Assembly: GCA_965153355.1 (NCBI GenBank)
Contig: OZ231126.1
Coordinates: 11,532,001 to 11,596,000 of the forward strand
Reading direction: 5' to 3'
Source of the DNA: Flaccisagitta enflata
Lineage: Eukaryota; Chaetognatha; Sagittoidea; Aphragmophora
DNA: 64,000 nucleotides
Both the position numbers and the translations under genes were made by a program. The notes under the pieces were generated by a model. It saw only the letters and a program-made list of their open reading frames with translations, ran no database searches and was not told where the DNA came from. Positions 38,393 to 49,628 of the stretch are shown here, piece by piece; position 1 is the stretch's first letter; each line of letters begins with the position of its first letter.

Positions 38393-39674
38393 GTAATTCA
38401 TGGTAAAAAATTCCATCAATATCATATTAGATCAGCCAAAGACCCTTGATACCATCGTGACGCTCGCGGAAACCCTTTTCAATGGGAAATTCTACATTTT
38501 AGTAATCGATAGAAACAAATTCTAATCCTATGTTTCAACTCATCAAAATGACAGATTTGCATGAAAACCGGAGTTATTCAGAAGCTCCAAAATGGCCATT
38601 TTTCCAATCTCCGCGAAGCACAGCATCTTCAACTTGTTCTCCGGCACCACCAACACCTGCCTCGTCACGCCCAGGGTCGGGCTACTGGACTCCATATTCA
38701 CAAGTTTCTTCCGCACCAACTCCAGCCAGTCATAGAGGTAGAGCTCACTGGTCCAGGATGACCATCTATCAAGGAGAATAACGTTTCTTAACTTCACCAC
38801 CCTTAACCACCCCTATTCAGCATACACACTGGCCCAGATTGACCAGATGAATTACTTGTCTCAACATTCACCACCCCTAATCACCTTTAAAGGTGAATTA
38901 GTTATCTCAACATTCACTCTGAGTAAAGGTTATCTTGGACAGAGCACATGTTGATTGTAAAAACCTTCAAGAACTGTCCAGGCTGAGTATATCAGATCAT
39001 GTAAAGGTTTTTTTTTCAAATGATGCATCTTTTTTGCAGCCAAAATAACCTTGTTCCTAAATGCCCTCATTTTACATCCATATCCACAGCACATTCTCAC
39101 AATAAGCGAGTATAATCTTGCTCTGTCTCGTGATCTGTCTCGGTTCCCAAGTGGTTTTGCCTCTACTTCAATCAAGTTTTGGTACAGTTACCAATACGTA
39201 TCAAGCGTATTGGTGAAATTCGATTTTTAGTCGCGTGCTACGCGACTCTACACCCTGCTTTGTTGGTTCGTCAGTCCGTTGGTCCGTCCGTCCGTCCGTC
39301 TGTCCATCCGTCCATCCGTCACACTTTACTTTTTTTGGGTTTTTGCGGTCTCTGGCCTCACTGCTCACTGCTCCTGCCCAAATGATGCATTGACCTCAAT
39401 TACGGCCCCTGCCCACTAAGGCCATGCGGATTTGGCCGTGAGAAGGCCAAGGCTCGGTTTTGAGGCCAAACCCGAAATTCGGTTTTGCCTTCAGGCCCGA
39501 CTTTGTTTTATAGGATATTTTTTCTTTTATATTATTCTTTTAATCTCACTTATCAAATCGTTTTTGTATTTTTTTCTCACCTTTTTAATAATATCATGTG
39601 TGTGTGTATGTGTACATTTATGCATGTGTGTATGTTTACAAATGTGTGTGTCTGTCTGTCTGTCTGTCTGTTTA

Positions 39675-39723
<49 letters not shown>

Positions 39724-42576
39724 ACTTGCATTTATTTGCTGTTTTTTTTCTTATTACAATGTTCAAACTTAGTCTTCTCCCCTTTTTTATTAACCTTTTA
39801 TCTCAGATTTATATATTTGTTTTTCTTTTTTTCTCTCAATTTTTGTTCTTGTTCTTTTTTTCTCTATTTTCTTTCTTTCACTTATTCTTCTCTCTCTATT
39901 TTTCTCTTATTTTTTCTCCTCTTTTGCAAATAACCAAATATCTTTTTGTCACTATATTTATTTAAAAACCCGATATAAACCCGTAATAAACCCGAGGAAA
40001 GGTTTTGAGGTATTCCGAACCCGAACCGAAACCGCGGAAAAAAACGCCATTTGCAAGGCCTTACTGCCCACCCGCACGCGACTAGGGTAGCCGTGTATCC
40101 GGCCTTGTTCAAAAAAAAAACAGCTAAAGCAGTAAGATATCTCAGTACAATTGATTCTACTGACTTTATTGGATGGATTTTCTTTGGAAATGATTAAATG
40201 ACTTTCTACAATCTTACGAATTTACGATCTCAAGATCTTTCAATCTTACAATTTCAAATGTTTTGGATTTTTATTGTCAAGGACCCTGTTGGGAAAGACG
40301 CATCATTAGGCTTTCATGGGCTATCCATGAAGCAGTTTTACAATTACTTGTATTTGTAATCCCATGTTTCAACATAAAATTCATTCATTCATTCATTTGT
40401 TCACCACCCCTAATCACCGTCACAATGGCCCAGAATAACCACCTATTTAGAAGAATTACTTATCTCAACATTCACCACCCTTAACCACCCCTAATCACCA
40501 TGGGGTAAAAAAAGTCAGGCTTACAACGCCAGAAATATTACTGAAGGTATAAAGCCTAAAACAAATGATAAAATTGTGATAGTTGGGAATGTAATTTCCA
40601 ATGGGGAAACAAATTCTAATTCTATGTTTCATCTCATCAAAATGGCAGATTTCCATGAAAACCTGAATTATTCAGAAGCTCCATTTTCCGAATCTCCGCA
40701 AAACATGGCATCGGTATCTTGCTTTCTAGCGCCACCAACGCCAGCTTCTTCACGTCCAGAGTCGGGATACTGGAGTCCACTATCGCAAGCCTCTTCTGCA
40801 CCGACTCCAGCCAGTCATAGAGGTGGGGTTAGAATAAGTCAGGCTTACAAGAGGGGACATCTAAAGACTGATAGAAAGTGACACCTTTGAGGTGAAAAGC
40901 GACTTTATTGCTAGAAAATGATAAAAAAAATCTTTCAGTCTATGCAACTGTATTTGGGCGGAAGCAGTAATGCAAAAATCACCCGGAAACACCAAAAAAG
41001 CAGTGTTACTGACGGACCAGCCAATCATCCGACGGACAAAGCGGGTTATAGGGTCGCGTGCATGCTACTAAAAATGTGTGCAACGCAATAATGATCCTCC
41101 CTGATCTCTTGAAGCTGGAACATCTTCCAACGGTATAAAAATCATAGATGTATCTAGTTTATTCTTACAAGAAGATTGATTAGATTGGCATATGCCTAGA
41201 ACATGCCAGTGAAAACAATGATGCTTCACATCCTCTCTAACAGATATGGACAGTCCTTATGGTGTCACAGAGTGGGGGGAGCAAAACAAATATCCACCGA
41301 CTTTGCACCTCAATCCTTCGACTCCGGCACTAATTCACCCGATGGACCCCGGATCCTATGCGGCGGGGATGCCTATGACTATGTCACATATTCAACATGT
41401 TTCCACCCACTCTTTCTATGGTATGCCGCGTCGTTAATATCATCGCGTTCACGCTGGAAGTCAGTACGAATGGGTCAACCTCAATCAAAAAGCCTATTAC
41501 TATCTTCACCAAAAGAAACGCGACACCCTAGGCATGATATGATTAATTGGCTATACTCTATCAATTTTAATACCTGAGAGAGTTTATGGGTCAAGTAAGT
41601 TTTCTTCATATCAAAAGTGCATGCCGTGGGTTTCAAAGTCTTTACTTTTTCAAGATTACGATGGCCTTTTTAAAAAGACTCTGTAAGAGTCTTCCTAAGG
41701 CTAAACATAACTAAACTAAACTTAACTAAACAACCAGGCTGGTAATCTAGAATGCAATTTCTATCGCATTTATTCAGTGATAGGGGTCATACCCTTTTCT
41801 CATTCATGCACAGTTTTTGCAGGCCTATGATTTCTAAAACAGGTCTACGCTTTTGCTAGGCAATCTCCAAACGGCTTGAGCCACAGAATCGAAGATAATA
41901 GTGACTTTTCAGCATATCATTTGGGGGTTTTGATATTACATGTCCAATCATACAATACGCGACTAGTGAAGCGCTTTGAAAAAAAGCAAGGCCGGATATA
42001 CGGCTATCTAGTCGTGGACGGTTGGGCAGGAGCGGTAGTGCAAAAATCACTCAAATTCAAAAATGTTATCGACAGACCGACTGATTGACCGACACGGCAA
42101 GGTGTAGAGTCGCCTGTCCGCGACTAATAAATTCCATAAGTTTTCAACAAGACTCTTTTTTTCTATGTTTAAGATAGAGCGAGATTCTTGCCATATTTTG
42201 ATGTACAAAATGGTACGACTAGTGGAACAATATCCCTCACTGCACTCAAGCTGAAATGATTGTAATAGAATGGATAATTTTTGCATCAAAATCATCGATA
42301 ACAAAAAATCGTTTTATCAATATCTCACAATCTCGAAGGTAAAGAAATGTCATCACCACACACAAAACGAATCAAAATTGGCCCATCTTTATCTGGAATC
42401 GAGTCACCACAATCAACTGCACCTATGAACAGGGTTTCAGAGACAGAATCCTTTTTAGAGCCTACAAATCCAGGTGAGAAAAAGTTCATGTGTCTCACAA
42501 CATTCTTTTTCAACGAAAGTTTGGTAATGGCTTTTTCTTGTAACATCCTACTATCTCTTTTTTCTCTCCCCTCTCC

Positions 42577-42661
<85 letters not shown>

Positions 42662-42726
42662 GAACAGCAACAACAACAACAACAACAACCACAACAACAA
42701 CCACAACAACAACAACAACAACAACC

Positions 42727-42760
<34 letters not shown>

Positions 42761-42952
42761 AATCATTAACAAAATAACAATATTGACAATATGAACAATA
42801 ACGTCAACGACAACATTAACAACACCACCACCACCTAAAATCAAAAACAACAAGTGACGTGGGGTCACAAATTGTGGCATTGCCTAGTCTTGACCATTAC
42901 AACACTGACTTTACCCTTACAAATTTCAAATCTCTCTCTCTCTCTCTCTGTC

Positions 42953-43021
<69 letters not shown>

Positions 43022-44169
43022 CTCGCTCTCACTCTCTCTCTCTCTCTCTCTCTCACTCTATCTCTCTCTCTCTCCCTCCTCCACCAGGCAAAGTTTCTTC
43101 ACCACGTCGGCATCTCATCGCTTTGCCGCCGACATTTGAGGACGACTGGAATTCCGCGACTAGTTTTCCAGTCGGCGTTGGATTCGTCGGCGGCTTCATC
43201 GGCGATCAACTCATCCTCTGGGGTGGGGCTCAGACGCAACCAGACGGAAGTTTCATCTTTCTCCCCTCCAACTTTGTTTACTCATTCACGCCGAGTCGAA
43301 ATCAAAGAGACAAAGGAGAATGGAAACGGATTTTGGCGACTGGCGATGTTCATCCTGGAAAAGGATATGCGGCTTACGTGATCCACGATAACTCTCTTCA
43401 CATCTTCGGAGGGGATAAAGGCGGCTGGGATCTCGTCAACGACATTTCCACTCTCACCGCCGATGGCAAATTCACGCGTCTTCCTTCCACAGGTGACATT
43501 CCCTCTCCGCGACAAGATCATCGCGGCTGGTCCTACGATGGCAAGCTCTTCTTTTTCGGCGGCTATGTTAAGCAGATAGACGAGACGCGAAAAGAAGATT
43601 TCGTCGAATGGGCAAGCAAGAAAGAACATTGGGTCTTTCACACCAACGAACTCTATCAATTCGATCCTCGCGCCAACACTTGGAAACGCCTGACGATCAT
43701 CGGCGAGAAACCGACGCCTCGATCCAGTTTCGCCGTCGCTCAAATCGATCATCGCGTTTTCATCCATGGAGGCTTCTGCAACGGGAGAAAGCTGACCGAC
43801 TTTTTCATGATCGACATGAAAACCATGGAGTCGGTCAAGATTGAAAACTCGGGAATCGCGAATGGCTTGGACGATCATTCTCTCACGCGTGTGTCGTTGT
43901 CTCAGCTTTTCCTCGTCGGTGGGAATCCAGGCATCAACACCGACGGAGTCTCGAATCGAGTCGCGATTTTCGACGTCGACAAATTGGAATGGAAGGAAGA
44001 AGCGCCGCTTTCATCAAAATTTGGCGGGGATGAAGGAGGGTTGAAATGGTATCAGGCATTTGAAATGCAGAATGAAAACGGAGTCACGGTGATTTGCATC
44101 GGAGGCTACGTCGATGTTAATATGAAGCAACATCCAGATCACTTCGCCATCTTTGACTTTTCCACGTGA
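36127..44169 (+). CDS. STAND/NB-ARC NTPase fused to a C-terminal Kelch propeller, six exons
   Basis: The exons are 36127-38392, 38555-38737, 40649-40822, 41244-41420, 42339-42473 and 43088-44169. All introns are phase 1 with GT-AG ends, and the joined length of 4017 bases gives 1338 residues plus a stop. Order: disordered residues 1-104; an unassigned helical region 105-265; an NB-ARC-like STAND NTPase from about 269 to 480 with a winged-helix-like region to about 550; a helical region to 755; a Ser/Pro/Tyr-rich linker 756-978; six Kelch blades 979-1338. STAND proteins are signal-dependent NTPase switches, often in immunity or cell death, and the Kelch propeller could be the sensor or a docking platform. 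That role is inferred from architecture only. There is no signal peptide or membrane segment, so it is probably cytoplasmic. An in-frame TGA lies 6 bases upstream of the chosen ATG. Confidence 0.85.
38555..38737 (+). CDS. STAND-Kelch exon 2: Ser/Pro/Tyr-rich linker, copy 1
   Basis: A phase 1-1 exon with acceptor AATGACAG and donor GTAGAG. It encodes DLHENRSYSEAPKWPF, then Ser/Thr/Pro-rich sequence with APPTPASSRPGSGYW and SSAPTPASHR. The exon and its intron flanks are repeated in the exon at 40649, showing a recent exon duplication that preserves frame. Confidence 0.75.
38785..38935 (+). repeat. Intronic block duplicated with exon 2/exon 3
   Basis: ACCACCCCTANTCANC, TGGCCCAGA and TCTCAACATTCACCACCC recur at 40400-40500. 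The shared order shows that the duplication copied exon and intron together. Confidence 0.6.
39223..40109 (-). mobile_element. Helentron-like element interrupted by a hAT-like insertion
   Basis: In reverse: TTTTTAGTCGCGTGCTACGCGACT at the left, CGTC tetramers, then CTGCTCCTGCCCAAATGATG; and at the right CCCGCACGCGACTAGGGTAG and GTATCCGGCCTTGTT. The body is split at 39417-40063. Confidence 0.82.
39417..40063. mobile_element. hAT-like element (647 bp) with 8-bp target duplication
   Basis: Flanked by CTGCCCAC at 39409-39416 and 40064-40071. The terminal inverted repeats begin TAAGGCC on both ends (TAAGGCCATGCGG and, inverted, TAAGGCCTTGCAAATGG). The interior is AT-rich with (TG), (TC) and T-rich tracts. 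No transposase frame, so it is non-autonomous. Confidence 0.8.
40649..40822 (+). CDS. STAND-Kelch exon 3: linker, copy 2 (duplicated exon)
   Basis: A phase 1-1 exon with acceptor AATGGCAG and donor GTGGGG. DFHENLNYSEAPFSES and APPTPASSRPESGYW parallel exon 2 almost residue for residue, with a small deletion after SEAP. Upstream intron sequence is also shared (TCTATGTTTCATCTCATC versus TCTATGTTTCAACTCATC... type). Because both copies are symmetric, inclusion of either, both or neither keeps the frame. Confidence 0.75.
40950..41074 (+). mobile_element. Helentron-like element, 5' truncated, decayed hairpin
   Basis: TATTTGGGCGGAAGCAGTAA, CGGACCAGCC tetramers, then GGGTCGCGTGCATGCTACTA. It lies in intron 3 of the STAND-Kelch gene. 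Confidence 0.6.
41244..41420 (+). CDS. STAND-Kelch exon 4: Pro/Met-rich linker
   Basis: A phase 1-1 exon with acceptor CTCTAACAG and donor GTATGC. It begins DMDSPYGVTEWGEQNKYPP and ends MSHIQHVSTHSFY, with many Pro, Met and His residues and no recognisable domain. The open frame, matching phases and coding-like composition support it. Confidence 0.65.
41986..42130 (+). mobile_element. Helentron-like element, GTCCGCGACT subfamily
   Basis: GCAAGGCCGGATATACGGC start, AGTCGTGGAC motif, and TCGCCTGTCCGCGACTAATA end. It lies in intron 4 of the STAND-Kelch gene. Confidence 0.75.
42339..42473 (+). CDS. STAND-Kelch exon 5: short linker
   Basis: A phase 1-1 exon with acceptor CTCGAAG and donor GTGAGAAA. 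It encodes KEMSSPHTKRIKIGPSLSG, then Ser/Pro/Thr-rich sequence ending FLEPTNP. HTKRIKI is a basic patch that could be a localisation signal, though that is inference. It precedes an intron of (CAA)n and (TC)n. Confidence 0.65.
42578..42767. repeat. (CAA)n with CAG/CCA variants in intron 5
   Basis: About 190 bases, just after exon 5 of the STAND-Kelch gene. Confidence 0.95.
42931..43080. repeat. (TC)n at the Kelch-exon acceptor
   Basis: About 145 bases of TC with few CG and AC interruptions, ending 8 bases before the Kelch exon. It doubles as the polypyrimidine tract. Confidence 0.92.
43088..44169 (+). CDS. STAND-Kelch exon 6: Kelch-repeat propeller
   Basis: The acceptor CCACCAG lies at the end of a long CT tract that forms the polypyrimidine tract. 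The 359 residues contain six Kelch cores: GDQLILWGG, NSLHIFGGD, GKLFFFGGY, HRVFIHGGF, SQLFLVGGN and VTVICIGGY. These are spaced as in Kelch proteins, with PRQDHRGW and PTPRSSFA preceding blades. A Kelch propeller is a protein-docking fold. Coding here is GC-richer, with many TCG/GCG/GTC codons, than in exon 1, which is AT-richer. That fits a fusion of two gene pieces of different history. The stop is TGA at 44167. Confidence 0.88.
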
Positions 44170-44390
44170 TATCGTTTAAGCATTTCTTTTTTTTGCACAG
44201 AGCTAGAGAGATCAACATTTTTTTCGAAGTCTTGAAAAGAGATAAGGATGATACCTAAAAGATTTAATGTCACTACCATTGATTCAAATCATTTAATTGG
44301 TATTATGAAAGCTATGTTTTAAGTTAGATTTTCCAATTTTATTAGATCAGCATTTTTATCCCTATGTTTAAAATTCTTTAACATTTTACT

Positions 44391-44393
<3 letters not shown>

Positions 44394-44455
<62 letters not shown>
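44394..44455. repeat. (TC)n microsatellite
   Basis: Pure TC of about 62 bases, 225 bases after the STAND-Kelch stop codon. Confidence 0.92.
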
Positions 44456-44460
<5 letters not shown>

Positions 44461-44516
44461 TCATCCACCTCCCCTTTGACTCCCCGAAATAGAACTACAA
44501 AACTTCCTCAGAGTAA

Positions 44517-44705
44517 TTTTTGGCGCGTGCTCGCGACTCTACGACCCGCTATGTTGGTCAGTCGGTAGACGTTAGCTTTTTAAAGCGTTTTTGGCGTTTT
44601 TGGCTTTTGCATCACTGCTCCTGCCCAAATGCTTGAGTTATTACGTTTCCTCACTGCCCCTGCCCACCCGCACGCGACTTCGTTAGCCGTGTATACGGCC
44701 TTATT
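44517..44705 (-). mobile_element. Helentron-like element
   Basis: In reverse: TTTTTGGCGCGTGCTCGCGACT, then CTGCTCCTGCCCAAATGC, CCCGCACGCGACTTCG, and GTGTATACGGCCTTATTT. The tetramer tract is very short. Confidence 0.78.
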
Positions 44706-45476
44706 TGATTAAGACACCGAATCTGGTATGCAGTTATATATAACGTTTCATAAGTAAAAGATTAACATTTGCGGTCAAGAAAACACAAACGCCACCTCTC
44801 AACCCTAAATTCCCACACAAGGATACATTTTCTTTCTTTTTTTGCATCAGTGATAATTTTTTTCTTCCATACTGCTCATACCCAAGTACGAGTGACTTTG
44901 GCTGTTATAACGGACTTCATTAACCGTCATAGATACCCCCTCGACTACATAAGTAATTTACATTAAGCATTCAATTCACAGCTTCAAACCCCTCACATTT
45001 GCCGCTTGCATTGCAGAATATTGTGCGGTGTAATTCATATCGCGAAGGCCCAAAAATATTTCAGAACTTAAAAAACAGATATTGGTGACCCCTTAAAAAC
45101 ATTAAAACAACAACGGTGTTTTATATTCTTTCGAAAATATCGATGATACTCACGATCGTTGAAGGTGGACTTTTAGCGGCGCATCCTCATCTGCGTCAAT
45201 GTAGATATCTTCAATAAATTTTGCGCTTTGTTTTCACTTTTTCTTCCGTATGTACAGATATTTGTGATTATTTTGATGATAGTTTTTTATTTCTTTTCAT
45301 GGTTGACGTGCGCATGTGCGTAGAAACACCAGGAGAGTTAATGTCTTGTCACCATTTGATATCTATCGCTTGTATGTTCGCTGTTGGATTGAGAGGCTAT
45401 TTAAGCAGCGATTATATCTAAGACGAACAACGCTGTAGTGTGGCTGATTCATATTTCATCATCTCCTAATTGAAGA

Positions 45477-45727
45477 AACAAGGCCAGATACACGGCTACC
45501 CCAGTCGCGTGCAGGTGGGCAGGGGCCGTATTTGAGGTCACTTGATCAATTGGGCAGGAGCAGTGAGGCCAAAGACCGCAAAAGCAGAAAAAAGTAAAGT
45601 GTGACGGACGGACGGACGGACGGACGGACGGACGGACGGACGGACGGACGGACGGACGGACGGACGGACGGACGGACGGACGGACGGACAAAGTGGGGTG
45701 TAGAGTCGCGTAGCACGCGACTAAAAA
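45477..45727 (+). mobile_element. Helentron-like element with expanded (GACG)n core
   Basis: AACAAGGCCAGATACACGGC start, AGTCGCGTGC motif, a pure GACG tetramer run of about 22 units (45604-45690), and AGTCGCGTAGCACGCGACT plus A-run. Confidence 0.87.
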
Positions 45728-45802
45728 GTAATTGATGGAGAGATCCAGAAAGAGTGAAACAGAATAATTACGAGTGGATAAAGCTGCAGAGAGATTGTTT
45801 AA

Positions 45803-45890
45803 AACAGGCCAGGAAACACGGCTACTCCTGTCGCATGCGGATTGTGAGGAGTAGTGATAAATAAGATCACTACGCTATTTGGGCATTGTA
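45803..45890 (+). mobile_element. Helentron-like element, 3' truncated
   Basis: AACAGGCCAGGAAACACGGC, GTCGCATGCGG and GATCACTACGCTATTTGGGC, then similarity ends. Confidence 0.6.
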
Positions 45891-46527
45891 AATGTAATTT
45901 CGAAAAGCAATTGAGCGAAATAATGAGGACACTTAGTGGGGTTACAAAGCCTTTCAGATACTAACAAGGAACAGTACGGTTATGACATCTGCAGAATGGG
46001 GCTAGAAGAGATAAAGGCAACGAATGAGCAGAGCTGAGCAATGAAATCACTGATGGCTAGCACTGATAACAAATCTAGGTAGGGCGTTATCATTCAATTT
46101 TGCAAAAGTACGTGTGTATGATTTAAGGATTGCAGAGGTAAATTGTGAACGATACGATGGGGATAGCTTACAGTGTAAAAAAAAAGTCAATGGACAATAG
46201 ACAATAGATAGGCAATTTGAATTAAGTCTCTTTCAATGGTCGTTGCAAGAAAAAAGAACTTCAGTGGGCGCAACTTTGGAAAAAAAACTCCAAAAAAGAA
46301 AAAAATATTCCTTTTTTAATCCACTGCAAATTTGAAGTAATTCCGACTTTTTTTGCCGCGAAAAGATAAGGACGGAGTTGGAATTGAAAAAAGGCTCAGA
46401 AAGAGAAGTAAACAAATTTTTACATTAAAAAAATTATTTTTTTTCTTCTGTTTTTCGCTTTTTCTTTCTTTTCAAAATTGAAAGCGTTGTCGAGAAACCG
46501 CTCTTGATCGATCTCAATTGCCGTGAG

Positions 46528-46709
<182 letters not shown>

Positions 46710-46779
46710 GCACAAACATAGAAAGAGACATAGTCGAAGAGACAAAGCCAAGGGTGATGATGATGTTAAATGAGAGAAA

Positions 46780-46984
46780 AACAAGGCCGTATACTACACA
46801 CGGCTACCCCAGTCGCGTGCGGGTGGGCAAGGGTCATAATTGAGGTCACCACATCATTTGGGCAGGAGCAGTGAGGCCAAAAACCGCAAAAACCCACCAA
46901 GAGTTAAGTGTGACGGACGGACCAACCGACGGACCGACGGACCGACAAAGCGGGGTGTAGAGTCACGTGGCACGCGACTAAGAA
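46780..46984 (+). mobile_element. Helentron-like element
   Basis: ACAAGGCCGTATACTACACA start (a small insertion in the start motif), AGTCGCGTGC motif, tetramers, then GTCACGTGGCACGCGACTA. Confidence 0.82.
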
Positions 46985-47215
46985 TTCAATCGTGCAAAAA
47001 TCGGCGAAATTTGCAACGGACATCGTACATCGAAATCAAATTGAGAGAAACCTAGATAACGACTTCGGTCGAGTGTGGGTGGGCGCGAGCCGTGGTGTAG
47101 AATAGCCTATTCTAGTAATGTAGTAACTGAACACGAAAATTGGCGGATAGGAGAGGAACGGAGGGAAGTCTAAGGGACATATCCATAGATCCTTTTGGAG
47201 GGCGCATTATTGCTT

Positions 47216-47743
47216 CTTTTTTGGGCAGCGGCTCCGAAGTCCTGTAGAATACAGGGGGACTTTCGTTCATTCGTCCATTTGTCCGTCCGTCCCCTCCAGG
47301 CCCTCTCAGGTCTGAAATCTGCCCTATCAGACTTGAAATCTGCGCTATCAAGCCTGAAATCCACCCTCTCAAGCCCTGAATCTGCCTGAAATCTGCCCTC
47401 TCAAGCCCTGAATCTGCCCTTTCAGGCCTGAAATCTGCCCTCAGGCCTGCAATCTGTCCTCTCAGGCCCTTAATCTGCCCTTTCTGGCAGATTCAAGGCT
47501 AGAGAGGGCAGATTTCAGGCCTGAGATGGTTGTTTTCAGGCCTGATAGGGCAGATTTCAGGCCTGAGAGGGCCTGGGGGAGATGGACGGACGGGCGGATG
47601 GATGGACGAATGAAAGTCCCCCTGTGTTCTACAGGACTTTGTCCCCTTTGGGGCCGCTGCCCTGCTTCCTCTCACTCTAATTCACAATCATGCAAAGCAG
47701 GGTAACGGCTATCGCTGACCACATATTGCCCTTGGGCGACCTG
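47216..47743 (-). mobile_element. Minisatellite-bearing inverted-flank element, copy 5
   Basis: In reverse: GGGCAGCGGCTCCGAAGTCC at the left and GGACTTTGTCCCCTTTGGGG to CATATTGCCCTTGGGCGACC at the right. The core has CTGAAATCTGCCCTCTCAGGC units that switch orientation near 47485, so the array itself is inverted in the middle. Confidence 0.78.
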
Positions 47744-48170
47744 TTAAGATAACAAAGTTGATCTCCATCGGTCCCGGCCTATGCCCCAGCACGGCCCTGG
47801 CCCTGGCCTGGCAAGACTCCGGCCCCGGCCACGGCCTGGCTCGACGCTGCTTTTTTTTGTCAATTTTGAGTTCCAAGTCAATGAAATTGCTTATCAAATT
47901 CGGCTTCATTCTTTACTCTCTAGCTTGCGATGCCCTTGATAAGTAACTAGCTTCATCATGTCTGATATCAAAAAGACTTTTTTGCACATTCATATCGTAT
48001 CGTGATTTTCTGTTAGTTATTAACATTGTTTCATCACTGATATAATTACAAGCACTCAATGATCAAACACACAGATAGATATGGCAACTCCGAGGCTACA
48101 TGAAAGTGAAGGTATGCACTGCGAAGCAATCATACAACGCTCTGGAAACAATATTGCAACAGCAGATGAT

Positions 48171-48362
<192 letters not shown>

Positions 48363-48636
48363 CGTAGAATATCAATTTGACTCGATCGAAGTGCTTCAAA
48401 TTTTCGAATATGAAATTGGTTGCAGACGACCTCGACCTGATTTTCCGAGTCCGACTTACGGTGAACCCTCGTGACCATGTGCGTGCGCATGGTTGTGCGC
48501 GTAATTGTGCACGCGGTAATGTGCGTAATTGGCCGCGCAATAGGGCATGCAAGCGCACATTCACGACAGTACATGTGCATTTTCCCACATTTTTGAGAAA
48601 AGTTACACCGATTTTGCGCATCAACTTGTGAGCCCT

Positions 48637-48670
<34 letters not shown>

Positions 48671-48672
48671 GC

Positions 48673-48709
<37 letters not shown>

Positions 48710-48749
48710 GCAACAACAAAAACAACAACAACAACAACAGCAACAACAA

Positions 48750-48787
<38 letters not shown>
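48637..48787. repeat. (CAA)n microsatellite
   Basis: CAA with CAG and AAA variants. Confidence 0.93.
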
Positions 48788-49007
48788 CCGACGAAAAAAA
48801 AAATAACAGCCACCAGGTTGACAACAATTACAACCAACACTTAGTCAGAGGCAATTGGATAGGGGCAATCTAAGCGCTTGCCGACTGACCGACCGACAAA
48901 CTGAAAATAAAATCAGCAAACAACGATGACTTTTAATGGCAAAAACGTCATCATCAACCACAACAACCGCAACAACTACATCAACAACAGCTCCACTTAT
49001 CACACAC

Positions 49008-49391
<384 letters not shown>

Positions 49392-49628
49392 AGGGATGTG
49401 GAAGCGGTCTATCGCACCACATCCTTAAAAACAACAATAACAATAGTATTGACGACAACATTAACAGCAACTTTTCATCTCATTTATTTATTTTATTTTT
49501 TTTTGTCTTTTGTTTACCCATCGCATCCTAGTGCCTAATCTTGGCAAGAGAGGAGCGTACAACAGTATGAACCGAACAAAAGGCTACCCAAGTGCGACAC
49601 CCAAAGAGACACCCACAAATGCACTGTA

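Noticed and set aside
42859-43090. Start of the Kelch reading frame at an ATG upstream of the CT tract
   Set aside because: The frame runs through a (TC)n microsatellite; a good acceptor at 43087 and matching phase 1 with exon 5 make the spliced model better.
45604-45690. (GACG)n as a stand-alone microsatellite
   Set aside because: It sits at the fixed tetramer position within a full Helentron-like copy, so it is part of that element.
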